Assembly (NCBI GenBank): GCA_964194935.1
Contig: CAXMOL010000089.1
Span: forward strand, 1 to 32,747
Direction of reading: 5' to 3'
Length of the DNA stretch: 32,747 bases
Source of the DNA: JACZWZ01 sp964194935
Lineage (GTDB): Bacteria > Actinomycetota > Acidimicrobiia > Spongiisociales > UBA11373
The notes beneath the pieces are model-generated. The model worked only from the letters and a program-made list of their open reading frames with translations, was not told the origin of the DNA and did not search any database. A program made the position numbers and the translations under genes. Of the stretch, positions 21,025 through 29,058 are shown piece by piece. Within the stretch, counting starts at the first letter, position 1; each line of letters starts with the position of its first letter.

Positions 21025-22944
21025 CTACCGGGTGAGGTCGGCGATGATCCTTTGCGCGATCGGCGCCGCCACGCTGCCACCTCCGCCGCCTCCCTCGACG
21101 ACCACTGCGATCGCCAGATCGTCCCAGTAGCCGATGAACCAGGCGTGGGTGTCCGGGTCGTCTCCGCCACCGAACTCCGCCGATCCGGTCTTACCGAAGA
21201 CACTCACGCCGGGCACTGCAGCGTTGGCACCGGTCCCGGAGGTAATCACCGCTCTCATCATGTCCCGCAGGGACGAGACCGCAGATCGTTCCAGTTCGAG
21301 TCCCTCGGACCGGGTTGGCTGGGAGATCAGCGTTGGGGGTCTCCAGGCGCCTGCGGCGACGGCTCCTGCAACCGAGGCCATGTGGACCGGACTGGCAAGT
21401 ACCCGACCTTGTCCGATAGCTGCGGTCGCCAACTCTGCGACGTCACCGGGGACGGGGAAGGAACTCGAAGCCGATGGCACTCCCAGATCTGGTTCTGTGC
21501 CGAAGCCGAAGGAGGCTGCGACCTCCTGGAGTAGTCGCGGTGTCAACGCGTCGATGGTGCTGGCAGCGAATGCGGTGTTGCAGGAGACGGCAAAGGCCTG
21601 TGTCAAGCGGATCGTCCCCAGATCGAGCTCGCCGGCGTTGCGAATCGATCTGCCTCCCAAGATGACGTCGGGGGGGCATTCCACAGCTGTCACCGCGGAG
21701 TAGCCGTTCTCCAGCAAAGCTGTGGCAGTGATCACCTTGAAAGTGGAACCTGGGGGATAGGTGCCAAGGATGGCCCGATCGAATCCATCGGCCGATGGGC
21801 CACTGGCGATCCCCCTCACTTGGGCGGTGGCGGATTCCACTACAACGATTGCCGTCGGAAAGGCGGTATCGCGCATTGCCTGCGCTATTGCCGTCTGTAC
21901 GTCGATGTCGATGGTTGTGACGACATCGGTGGGGATTTGTGCCTCGATGACAAAGAGGTCCTCGGCGACCCGTCCGAATTTGTTCACCCGAACGATGGCC
22001 GTTCTCGGTCGACCTGCCAGTTGCGACTCGTACTCAGCTTCGATTCCGGTTTGTCCCACAACGTCTGTTGGTCCGTACGGAAAGCCGAGCAGGTCTAGTT
22101 GATCTGCCGTGATCGGTCCGACGGAACCGACCAGATGATGAGCGAAGTTGTCGCGAAACGGCAGTCGTTCCGAGCCGTCCCTGACGATGACCCCCGGCAG
22201 GGCTTCGATCTCTTCGCCGACGGAGGCATAGACGACCAACTTCAGGTTTCCGACCGGGATGAACCAGTCAGGTTGGACGGCCGGGCGTCCCAACTCCTCG
22301 TCGACAACCGCAGGATCTATTCCACCCAACCTCGCTAGTTCAGATTTCAGCTGTTCCAGATTCTCGACCCTGGAGGGAACCACTCCGACGACCTTGACGG
22401 ACTCGACCCCGGCAAGTGCTGTTCCACCCGCGGCGAGGATCGAAGCTCGCGGCAGCCAAGCGCGATCGACGCTGAGAACATCGCCGGGTTCGAGGGAGGG
22501 GTGGAGGGCGGTTGTCGTCCAAATCGATGTCCACGGAGGGCCTCCGACCAGTACCAGAGTGGTTTCGTATGACCACGGACCCACTTCGACGAGATCGAGC
22601 GACAATCGAACCGTGATTGCGGCCGTCGTCTCGGTGAACTGACTCTTGGTGATGATGAACGAGCCCCCGAGCAGTCCGATGGCGCTGGCCCAGTCGTCGA
22701 GCTCGGCCTGGACGGTGGCCGGCGGGTCGGTGCCGAGTTCCGCGATGGCGAATCCATCCCGATCGAGGACGGCGTCGTAAAACCGTCCGGCCACTTCGAC
22801 TGCTTCGAGTCGTGTCGCTTCGCTTACCGCGATGGTCGATGGCGTGGCGGTGGTGGTCGTGCCGATTTCGGCATAGGGGTCCACACCGGTGCCGGGCGCG
22901 CAGGCGGAAAGAGCCAGGGCGAGAGCAGGGAGGATCGCACGCAT
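21025..22944 (-). CDS. penicillin-binding protein (class B transpeptidase), lipoprotein type
   Basis: 639 residues from the ATG at 22944, eight bases after TACCAT. Residues 1-15 form a lipoprotein signal ending in lipobox ALSAC (Cys15). A Thr-rich linker precedes a MecA-N-like domain (about 42-150), then a PBP dimerisation domain (about 155-330) and the transpeptidase domain (about 340-635). The catalytic motifs are complete: Ser400-Thr-Phe-Lys403 in YPPGSTFKV, Ser454-Cys-Asn456, and Lys585-Thr-Gly in FGKTGSAE. It cross-links peptidoglycan peptides on the outside of the membrane. Architecture matches the PBP2a/PbpA group with low-affinity members. A longer open frame to 23022 would bury the signal peptide and is rejected. 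A Gly-rich loop (GGGGGG) lies near the C-terminus. Confidence 0.92.
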   Translation of the reverse strand: MRAILPALALALSACAPGTGVDPYAEIGTTTTATPSTIAVSEATRLEAVEVAGRFYDAVLDRDGFAIAELGTDPPATVQAELDDWASAIGLLGGSFIITKSQFTETTAAITVRLSLDLVEVGPWSYETTLVLVGGPPWTSIWTTTALHPSLEPGDVLSVDRAWLPRASILAAGGTALAGVESVKVVGVVPSRVENLEQLKSELARLGGIDPAVVDEELGRPAVQPDWFIPVGNLKLVVYASVGEEIEALPGVIVRDGSERLPFRDNFAHHLVGSVGPITADQLDLLGFPYGPTDVVGQTGIEAEYESQLAGRPRTAIVRVNKFGRVAEDLFVIEAQIPTDVVTTIDIDVQTAIAQAMRDTAFPTAIVVVESATAQVRGIASGPSADGFDRAILGTYPPGSTFKVITATALLENGYSAVTAVECPPDVILGGRSIRNAGELDLGTIRLTQAFAVSCNTAFAASTIDALTPRLLQEVAASFGFGTEPDLGVPSASSSFPVPGDVAELATAAIGQGRVLASPVHMASVAGAVAAGAWRPPTLISQPTRSEGLELERSAVSSLRDMMRAVITSGTGANAAVPGVSVFGKTGSAEFGGGDDPDTHAWFIGYWDDLAIAVVVEGGGGGGSVAAPIAQRIIADLTR

Positions 22945-23036
22945 CAGGACCGATGGTACGGCTGATTCACTGATGCGTATTGGCGACGGCGGAGATGAAA
23001 CGCAGCGCAACGAGGAGAGCACGCAACAATGCCGCC

Positions 23037-23966
23037 ATGGTCAGAATTGTGCTCTTGCTGCTCGTTGTGTCCGCTTGTTCTGCAGGGAGCGAGCAAGGCG
23101 TGTCCACGCCGTCTTCAATCTCCACGACCAGCGCCACGTCGTCGATCCCGTCGGCCAATCCGTCGTCGACGTCTCCCCGACCGGCGGTTTGTGATGCATT
23201 CTTGGACCCTGTGGCGATTGGAACCATCACCGACCCGGCATTGACCGAGGTCAGTGGGATCGCGGTTGGATCCAACGGCGTGATTTGGGCCCACAACGAC
23301 TCGGGAGCAGAACCCGCACTCTGGGCATTGGATCGTTCAGGCACGGTTCTCGGGTCACTCGAGGTGGAGACTCGCAACATCGATTGGGAGGACATGTCGG
23401 TCGGATCGGATCCGAATGGAAAAGTGTTCCTCTATCTCGCCGACATCGGTGACAATCTGACCGTCCGATCGTCCGTGGTGATTCATCGGTTCGAGGAACC
23501 GGTGGCGCTGGACGGCGCTGTCTCCGAGTTGGAGTCCCTAACCGTTCGCTACCCGGCCGGCGCGGCGGATGCTGAGGCCTTCTTCGTGGATCCTGAATCG
23601 GGAGATTCGTTCATCGTGACGAAGACGCCGACCGGGCGAGCTTTACTGCTTCGTGTGCCGGTGGGTGCCTGGTCGGACCCATCGGTCGAGGCCGAGCACG
23701 TCGCGACCGTCGACCTCGGTGCATTGTCGTTCGTTACGGCCGGAGCGATCAGCGGCAATGGCTTGATCATCGCGCTCCGCACTTACCGGGGTATCTGGCT
23801 CTGGGAGCGCCGCAGCGACGAACCGGTCGCAGACGCGATGAGAGCGGCGCCGTGTGGGGCTCCATCGGCAAACGAGCCCCAGGGCGAGGCGTTGGCGTTC
23901 GACGGTGACGACCTCCTCACGGTGAGCGAAGGCCTAGGCGCGGTGATCTACCGCATCGAGCGGTGA
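23037..23966 (+). CDS. lipoprotein with beta-propeller-like domain, unknown function
   Basis: 309 residues from the ATG at 23037. The signal MVRIVLLLLVVSAC ends in a lipobox with Cys14, followed by a Ser/Thr/Pro linker to about residue 50. The mature domain has repeated strand patterns such as VSGIAVGSNGVIWAHNDSG, WEDMSVGSDPNGKVFLYLADIGDN and PQGEALAFDGDDLLTVSEG, which resemble blades of an esterase-like or SdiA-regulated-type propeller. I do not assign an activity. AACAAT lies six bases before this ATG. The open frame continues upstream to 22980 but lacks a signal peptide there. It is divergent from the penicillin-binding protein gene (92 bp apart) and converges on the SH3 gene, three bases between stops. 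Confidence 0.78.
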   Translation: MVRIVLLLLVVSACSAGSEQGVSTPSSISTTSATSSIPSANPSSTSPRPAVCDAFLDPVAIGTITDPALTEVSGIAVGSNGVIWAHNDSGAEPALWALDRSGTVLGSLEVETRNIDWEDMSVGSDPNGKVFLYLADIGDNLTVRSSVVIHRFEEPVALDGAVSELESLTVRYPAGAADAEAFFVDPESGDSFIVTKTPTGRALLLRVPVGAWSDPSVEAEHVATVDLGALSFVTAGAISGNGLIIALRTYRGIWLWERRSDEPVADAMRAAPCGAPSANEPQGEALAFDGDDLLTVSEGLGAVIYRIER

Positions 23967-23969
23967 GTG

Positions 23970-25070
23970 CTACTTGTTGGCCCCTGCGACCAGCAAAACG
24001 CCGCCGCCGAGTGACACCCAAGGGGCGAACCCGATCCAGTCGAAGATGTCGCCGAGCGTGCCACCGGAGTCGGTGATGCCTCGGTACATCTGGATGAGGA
24101 AGGTTCCCGTGAGGCCAACCGCAAGGAGGCCCAGCAGCATCGTCAATGCCGGAACTGGCTTCTTGGTCGCCGAAGCGACCAATCCGCCGGCCGCGATGGC
24201 GATGATCGCCCACCCCATGTAGGGCGATCCGCTGGCGTTCAGATCCCACAGGAACGACAGTGCGATGTCGAGTGAGTTCACCGACGTGAATCCGCTTACC
24301 CAAGGAAGGAATGCCGAGAGCAGTAGCGCTGCCGCTCCGATAAGTGGCAGAGGGCGTAGCTGGACTCCGCCGAACTTGATCGAGCTCTTGGCGGCCGGCG
24401 CAGCACCGATTTGGAGGAGCTGTCTGGTGTCGACCCAGCCTGTCCACCCGTTGGATCCGACCACATTCGCCCAGTCTCCTCGTTGCTCCGACACAACCAA
24501 CTCGACTGCGGGCTCGAGCCGGGTGGTGGGCTGCAGTGACGGATCGGGCTCTGCCCACGCTTTCATGCCGGCTGGGGGAACACGGTGCGTCGGCGTCCAC
24601 CCCGCTTGGGTCTCGGTCACCGTGTTGTCCTCTTGCGCAGGCTCGGTCGCGGCGGCTTCCACTGGCTCCTGGACGCGGGTCTCGCTGAGAGTCTGCTTGC
24701 CGATAGTGTCGACCGCGGTCACCAGTTCGTGTAGTGCGCTTATCGCCGATTGTCGATTGAGACCGTCGACGTAGACGTGGTTGGTGACGGTGATGGTCAC
24801 TCCGGACCGATCTACAGCAGCGACAGCATTGAGCGTCGTCCCCCGGTCGGGGAATTGGGAGATGATTGCATCGGCCCGTCCCGCGCCTGCTCCGGACTCT
24901 TGGAGAATGTGGGTGAGCACTACCCGTTCGTCGTCGGCGGTCACCGTCAACTCGAGCGGAGGGTCGCCCTCGATGGTCACTCCGCCGGTATCGCCGATCT
25001 CAAGCCCGCTCTCGCTCCCGAGCCAGCCTGCGACCTTGTCGAATGCTTCCTGGGCGGTCTTGTCGGCCAT
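23970..25070 (-). CDS. SH3-domain protein with four C-terminal membrane segments
   Basis: 366 residues. Residues about 1-130 form a soluble alpha/beta domain, unrecognised (YbjN/CesT-like at most). A Glu/Thr-rich linker follows, then an SH3-like segment at about 170-222 (PPAGMKAWAEPDPSLQPTTR, then ELVVSEQRGDWANVVGSNGW and GWVDTRQLL). Four hydrophobic segments complete the protein at about 234-256, 286-304, 309-332 and 346-364. With no signal peptide, the soluble part is predicted to be cytoplasmic, unusual for a bacterial SH3 domain, which normally binds cell wall. The ATG at 25070 lies seven bases after TAGCGT (leaderless). It is divergent from the YbdK-type ligase. Confidence 0.8.
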   Translation of the reverse strand: MADKTAQEAFDKVAGWLGSESGLEIGDTGGVTIEGDPPLELTVTADDERVVLTHILQESGAGAGRADAIISQFPDRGTTLNAVAAVDRSGVTITVTNHVYVDGLNRQSAISALHELVTAVDTIGKQTLSETRVQEPVEAAATEPAQEDNTVTETQAGWTPTHRVPPAGMKAWAEPDPSLQPTTRLEPAVELVVSEQRGDWANVVGSNGWTGWVDTRQLLQIGAAPAAKSSIKFGGVQLRPLPLIGAAALLLSAFLPWVSGFTSVNSLDIALSFLWDLNASGSPYMGWAIIAIAAGGLVASATKKPVPALTMLLGLLAVGLTGTFLIQMYRGITDSGGTLGDIFDWIGFAPWVSLGGGVLLVAGANK

Positions 25071-25144
25071 GTTTGGAACGCTACTCGGGGCAGGTGGCCG
25101 GCGGGGCTCGCCGAGTATGGTGACCCGACGCCAGGAGGTTGGTC

Positions 25145-26284
25145 ATGCCCACCGAGCGCCCTGCGTTCACAATCGGCATCGAGGAGGAATACCTGCTCGT
25201 CGATCCCGAATCTCGGGACTTGCTGCGCGATCCGCCCGACAGTCTCATGAAGCAGTGTGAGGAGGTGCTAGGACCGCAGGTCGGCCATGAATTTCTGAAG
25301 GCACAGGTGGAGGTTGGAACCAAGGTCTCCAAGACGGTGGCCGAGGCTCGTGAGGATCTCGTCATGCTGCGTCGCGGCCTGCGTGATGTGGCCGAACGAA
25401 ACGGCATTGCATACATTGCTGCCTCTACCCACCCCTTCGCTGATTGGGCCGAGCAGCAGGTCACGGACAAGGCCCGGTATCAGATGCTTGCCAAGGATCT
25501 GCAGGCCGTGGCGCGCCGATTGGTGATCTGTGGCATGCATGTTCACGTCGGCATTGAGGACCCGGAAATGAGGCTCGATCTGATGAACCAGGTCACCTAC
25601 TTCCTGCCCCATCTCTTGGCGTTAAGCACCTCGTCACCGTTCTGGCACGGGGTGGAGACCGGGTTGAAGTCCTACAGGATGAGTGTGTTCTATTCGCTGC
25701 CGCGTACCGGTCCGCCCGAGCGCTTCTCCTCATGGGGCGAGTACGAGCGACACGTGGCGGCGTTGGTCGATGCCGGCCTGATCGAGGATGCCACCCGCCT
25801 GTGGTGGGACATACGGCCATCGGCGCGGTATCCGACCATCGAGATGCGGATCGCAGACATCTCAACCAGAGTCGACGACGGAATCACAGTGGCTGCACTG
25901 TTTCTGTCAATTTTGGGGATGCTGTTTCGCCGCAGGCTCGACAATCAGCGGTGGCGTAGCTACTCCAACATGCTGGTGTCGGAGAACACCTGGCGTGCCC
26001 AGCGGTACGGCGTTGAAGAATCGCTTGCGGACTTCGGAAAGGGAACGTTGGTCCCGTTCGCCGATCTAACCGAGGAGATCATCGAGCTGGTCCGACCCGA
26101 TGCCGAAGATTTCGGATGTGTAGCCGAAGTGGAGCGGGCTCGAGATCTGGTGCGCGACGGCACCAGCGCCGACCGCCAGATCAAGGCTTATCGCGCCGCG
26201 ATTGATGCGGGTGCTTCTGACGAGGAGGCAATGCGGAAGGTGGTCGACCACTTGATCACCGACACCCTGGTCGGGTTGGACTGA
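25145..26284 (+). CDS. ybdK: YbdK-type carboxylate-amine ligase (glutamate-cysteine ligase family 2)
   Basis: 379 residues. The N-terminal FTIGIEEEYLLVDPESRDL is the GCS2 signature with the metal-binding Glu cluster. EFLKAQVEVGTKV, GMHVHVGIEDPE, SSPFWHGVETGLKSYRMSVF, and WWDIRPSARYPTIEMRIAD complete the active-site set. Family members couple ATP hydrolysis to gamma-glutamyl amide bond formation, E. coli YbdK having weak glutamate-cysteine ligase activity. The length fits YbdK rather than the longer EgtA of ergothioneine synthesis. AGGAGG (25133-25138) six bases before the ATG fixes the start; TATGGT at 25116-25121 is the likely -10. It converges on arfB, 16 bp between stops. Confidence 0.92.
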   Translation: MPTERPAFTIGIEEEYLLVDPESRDLLRDPPDSLMKQCEEVLGPQVGHEFLKAQVEVGTKVSKTVAEAREDLVMLRRGLRDVAERNGIAYIAASTHPFADWAEQQVTDKARYQMLAKDLQAVARRLVICGMHVHVGIEDPEMRLDLMNQVTYFLPHLLALSTSSPFWHGVETGLKSYRMSVFYSLPRTGPPERFSSWGEYERHVAALVDAGLIEDATRLWWDIRPSARYPTIEMRIADISTRVDDGITVAALFLSILGMLFRRRLDNQRWRSYSNMLVSENTWRAQRYGVEESLADFGKGTLVPFADLTEEIIELVRPDAEDFGCVAEVERARDLVRDGTSADRQIKAYRAAIDAGASDEEAMRKVVDHLITDTLVGLD

Positions 26285-26300
26285 CAGGGGTACTCAGTAC

Positions 26301-26732
26301 TCAGCCGTCTGATCCGGGTCGTTTGCGCAAGCGCTTGGTCTCGGCCCGTTGCCGCTTCTGGTCGAGCCGGCGTCTTCTGGCTGACACAGAAGGCTTGGTC
26401 CGGCGGCGTTGTTGTTGCGGTACCAGAGCTGATTCGATGAGGTCGACCAGACGCTGTCGAGCGATTACCCGATTGCGCCATTGCGAGCGGGTGTCGTCGA
26501 CGGCAATGGTCACCACCCCCTCTCGGGCCCGACCACCGAGCCTCGTGATGATCGTGTCACGGATGGCTTCTGGGAAAGCGACCGATGTGCCGAGGTCGAG
26601 TGTGACCCTCGCCCGACTGGAGGCCCGATTGGCATGCTGACCTCCTGGCCCTCCCGACGGGTCGAACGACCAATCGAGTTCGGACTCGGGGACCACGAAG
26701 CCGCGAAAGCGGAGCCCTTTTCCCATCGACAT
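26301..26732 (-). CDS. arfB: ArfB-type ribosome-rescue peptidyl-tRNA hydrolase
   Basis: 143 residues. A release-factor domain 3 with the GGQ motif (Gly30-Gly31-Gln32 in GGPGGQHANR) hydrolyses peptidyl-tRNA. The codon-recognition domain is missing and the C-terminal tail is strongly basic (RRRTKPSVSARRRRLDQKRQ and on), which in ArfB (YaeJ) enters the empty mRNA channel of a stalled ribosome. The length and tail match ArfB rather than RF1/RF2. The ATG at 26732 lies seven bases after TACGGT (leaderless). The product acts in the cytoplasm, releasing ribosomes stuck on truncated mRNA. A second Met at residue 3 is an alternative start. Confidence 0.92.
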   Translation of the reverse strand: MSMGKGLRFRGFVVPESELDWSFDPSGGPGGQHANRASSRARVTLDLGTSVAFPEAIRDTIITRLGGRAREGVVTIAVDDTRSQWRNRVIARQRLVDLIESALVPQQQRRRTKPSVSARRRRLDQKRQRAETKRLRKRPGSDG

Positions 26733-26801
26733 GGATGTGACCGTACTCAGAGTGACCGTAAAGGCAGACGCTCTTTCGGATACCCCTATCTCTTCGCTGA
26801 G

Positions 26802-26807
26802 TAGCCT
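26802..26807 (+). promoter_or_regulatory. TAGCCT -10 for the hut leader ORF
   Basis: The hexamer lies seven bases before the GTG at 26815, the spacing seen for the leaderless genes in this window. No clear -35 element is visible. Confidence 0.5.
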
Positions 26808-26814
26808 CGCACTC

Positions 26815-26862
26815 GTGGCAATTGATCATTCTTATGCGATCGAGATACGAGGTGACTGCTGA
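26815..26862 (+). CDS. 15-aa leaderless leader peptide upstream of hutH
   Basis: GTG-initiated ORF encoding MAIDHSYAIEIRGDC. A TAGCCT hexamer sits seven bases upstream, so transcription could begin at or near the GTG. Its TGA stop overlaps the hutH ATG by one base (TGATG), and the hutH Shine-Dalgarno GAGGTGA lies within it. A ribosome finishing the peptide is thus placed to reinitiate at hutH. It is out of frame with hutH, so it is not an N-terminal extension. It contains a single His and ends in Cys; a regulatory role through translation is inference. Confidence 0.5.
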   Translation: MAIDHSYAIEIRGDC

Positions 26863-28376
26863 TGGATCGGGTCATCGTCACCGGAGATCCCTTGAACGCC
26901 GCCGATGTCGTCGCCGTGGCCCATCGACGATCCGAGGCAGTCATGGGCGACGCCGTCGTCGAGCGGATGGCCGGTGCTCGTCGTGTCGTGGCGGATGCGG
27001 TCGAGGGTGACCAGGTGGTCTACGGGGTGACGACCGGGTTCGGGGCCCTGGCGACGACCCGAGTCGACCCATCGCTGTCGCACGAGATGCAAACGGCGTT
27101 GGTCAGATCACACGCGGCAGGTGTAGGCGATCCTCTGCCTCCCGAGATGATCCGGGCCATGCTGCTGCTCCGGGCCAGGACCCTTGCGCAGGGGCACAGC
27201 GGAGTTCGGTCACTCATCGTCGAGCGCCTTCTCGAGATGCTCCGCCTCGATCTTCTTCCGGTGGTCCCGGACCGGGGGTCGGTGGGGGCGTCTGGAGACT
27301 TGGCTCCATTTGCCCACTTGGCGTTGCCGTTGATCGGGGAGGGCTTCCTCACCGATGGCGGAATCGCTTCACCCTCGGCCGAAGTGCTGGCACGTCATGG
27401 GTTGGAGCCGATAGCTCTGGGTCCAAAGGAGGGCCTCAGCCTTCTCAATGGAACAGAAGGGATGCTTTCGTTCGGTGTCCTCTCTTCGGACAGGGCCCAT
27501 CAGATCCTCGACGCTGCCGACCTCGCCTGCGCACTGTCGGTCGAAGCACTGCTCGGAAGTGTTCGCCCGTTCTCGCCGGAGGTTCACGCGCTTAGGCCCC
27601 ACCCCGGCCAAAAACACTCGGCGACTCGGATCAGATCGGCGCTCGAGGGAAGCGAGATCGTTGCGAGCCATCAAGGCGACTTTCTCCATGCCGTCCAGGA
27701 CGCCTACAGCTTGCGTTGTGCGCCGCAGGTACACGGTGCGGCGCGAGATGTTCTCGATTATGTGGACGAGGTCATGGGGCGCGAGTTGGGGTCGGTCGTC
27801 GACAATCCGATCGTATTTCCCGACACCGGCGAAGTGATCTCGGCCGGGAATTTCCACGGTCAACCCCTGGCGTTTGCGCTGGATTTCACGGCGATCGCCC
27901 TCTCCGAGATAGCCAGCATCTCCGAGCGTCGCACCGATCGGATCCTCGATCCGGATCGGTCTTCTGGACTTCCGCCGTTCCTGTCGACCCACCCGGGGCT
28001 CAACTCCGGGTTCATGATCGCCCAGTACACCGCCGCCGCTCTCGTGGCCGAAAACAGGGTGTTGAGCCACCCGGCCAGCGTCGACAGCGTGCCCACCTCA
28101 GGGCTGCAGGAGGATCATGTCTCGATGGGTTGGGGTGCTGGGCGCAAGCTGGGGACCGTGTTGGACAATGCGACCTGGGTGGTCGCCATCGAGCTGCTTT
28201 GCGCCGCCGAGGGGACCGGGCACCGCGCCCCGCTACGCCCCGGAGTGGGCACCGCGGAGGCATTGGCCCTGATTCGCGAAGTGGTCGAACCACTCGATCG
28301 GGATCGTCCTCCGTCGCCCGACATCGAAGCAATCGCTGATCTCATCGCGACCGGTGCGTTCTCCGACGTCGTCTAG
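26862..28376 (+). CDS. hutH: histidine ammonia-lyase
   Basis: 504 residues, full length for the family. The Ala143-Ser144-Gly145 triad in GSVGASGDLAPFAH cyclises to the MIO electrophile. Other active-site blocks are VVYGVTTGFGALA (with the catalytic Tyr), LLNGTEGM, QDAYSLRCAPQVHG, GNFHGQP and SVPTSGLQEDHVSMG. It converts L-histidine to trans-urocanate and ammonia in the first step of histidine catabolism. The gene starts with ATG six bases after GAGGTGA and is coupled to the leader ORF at 26815. The next pathway gene, hutU, is 680 bp away on the same strand, beyond an opposite-strand gene. Confidence 0.97.
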   Translation: MDRVIVTGDPLNAADVVAVAHRRSEAVMGDAVVERMAGARRVVADAVEGDQVVYGVTTGFGALATTRVDPSLSHEMQTALVRSHAAGVGDPLPPEMIRAMLLLRARTLAQGHSGVRSLIVERLLEMLRLDLLPVVPDRGSVGASGDLAPFAHLALPLIGEGFLTDGGIASPSAEVLARHGLEPIALGPKEGLSLLNGTEGMLSFGVLSSDRAHQILDAADLACALSVEALLGSVRPFSPEVHALRPHPGQKHSATRIRSALEGSEIVASHQGDFLHAVQDAYSLRCAPQVHGAARDVLDYVDEVMGRELGSVVDNPIVFPDTGEVISAGNFHGQPLAFALDFTAIALSEIASISERRTDRILDPDRSSGLPPFLSTHPGLNSGFMIAQYTAAALVAENRVLSHPASVDSVPTSGLQEDHVSMGWGAGRKLGTVLDNATWVVAIELLCAAEGTGHRAPLRPGVGTAEALALIREVVEPLDRDRPPSPDIEAIADLIATGAFSDVV

Positions 28377-28392
28377 AAACCGTCGGCGGTGG

Positions 28393-29007
28393 TTAAGGGC
28401 TGCTCGTAGTCGGAGACGCGTCGAGGCTGAACGGCGGGTATTCATCGGTCAGCCCGGTGAACCATGCCGCGAGCCTTAGGTCCCACTGCAGGACCCCGGC
28501 CATGAAATCTTGGAGGCCGGTCGGCAACGAACCGGTGAATGCTGCGATGAGATAACCGAACCACATCGCTACCAGAGCGCCGATGCCAAGGAAGAACAGC
28601 ACGATGAGGTGCGGGATCGCCATGATCACCTTGGGAATGAACAGCAGGCCGACGACGGCCCAACCCCTGCTCGGTTTGTCGGGTCGGGAGACGGGAAACG
28701 AAGCCGGGTAGTCGGGGTCGGTCTCGAAGGGCGGGTAGATGTCGACCACCCCGGCGATCCAGGCCCACATCCGTGCGGTCCACCCCAACGAAATCTCGAG
28801 CAGGCGGTGCATCGCCTGAGGCATCGTGCCGGTAAAGGCAACGATCCAGTATCCGAAGTAGGCGAGGATCCAGGCGAGTTGCTGCAGAGCGCTGACCACG
28901 ATCATGTGGGGCAGGATCAGCAGGAACTTGATGAGGAAGATTCCCGAAGTCGCCAAACCTCGGTGAGAGTCGGTGTTGTGTCGGTACCTGAGTGTGAAGG
29001 CTTCCAT
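28393..29007 (-). CDS. DUF4389 membrane protein with two tandem repeats
   Basis: 204 residues from the ATG at 29007, seven bases after TAGAAT. Two repeats of about 80 residues are evident: IKFLLILPHMIVV...FGYWIVAFTGTMP...DIYPPF and IPKVIMAIPHLIVL...FGYLIAAFTGSLP...DEYPPF. Each has two hydrophobic segments and ends in a YPPF motif, giving about four membrane spans. This is the DUF4389 pattern, whose role is unknown. It lies between hutH and hutU on the opposite strand, so it is not part of the hut transcripts; an open frame running on to 29961 is antisense to hutU and is not used. Confidence 0.87.
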   Translation of the reverse strand: MEAFTLRYRHNTDSHRGLATSGIFLIKFLLILPHMIVVSALQQLAWILAYFGYWIVAFTGTMPQAMHRLLEISLGWTARMWAWIAGVVDIYPPFETDPDYPASFPVSRPDKPSRGWAVVGLLFIPKVIMAIPHLIVLFFLGIGALVAMWFGYLIAAFTGSLPTGLQDFMAGVLQWDLRLAAWFTGLTDEYPPFSLDASPTTSSP

Positions 29008-29014
29008 GGGAGAA

Positions 29015-29034
29015 ATTCTACCGATGGGTAGCCT
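29015..29034. promoter_or_regulatory. divergent promoters, DUF4389 and hutU
   Basis: Minus-strand TAGAAT (29015-29020) and plus-strand TAGCCT (29029-29034) are eight bases apart. The DUF4389 transcript would be leaderless. The hutU transcript would start near 29041 and carry the CGGAGG Shine-Dalgarno (29047-29052). Confidence 0.5.
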
Positions 29035-29058
29035 GACGATCCGAACCGGAGGTTGATG

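Noticed and set aside
26815..26861. The GTG at 26815 as an N-terminal extension of hutH
   Set aside because: The distance to the hutH ATG (47 bases) is not a multiple of three and the frame ends in TGA at 26860-26862.
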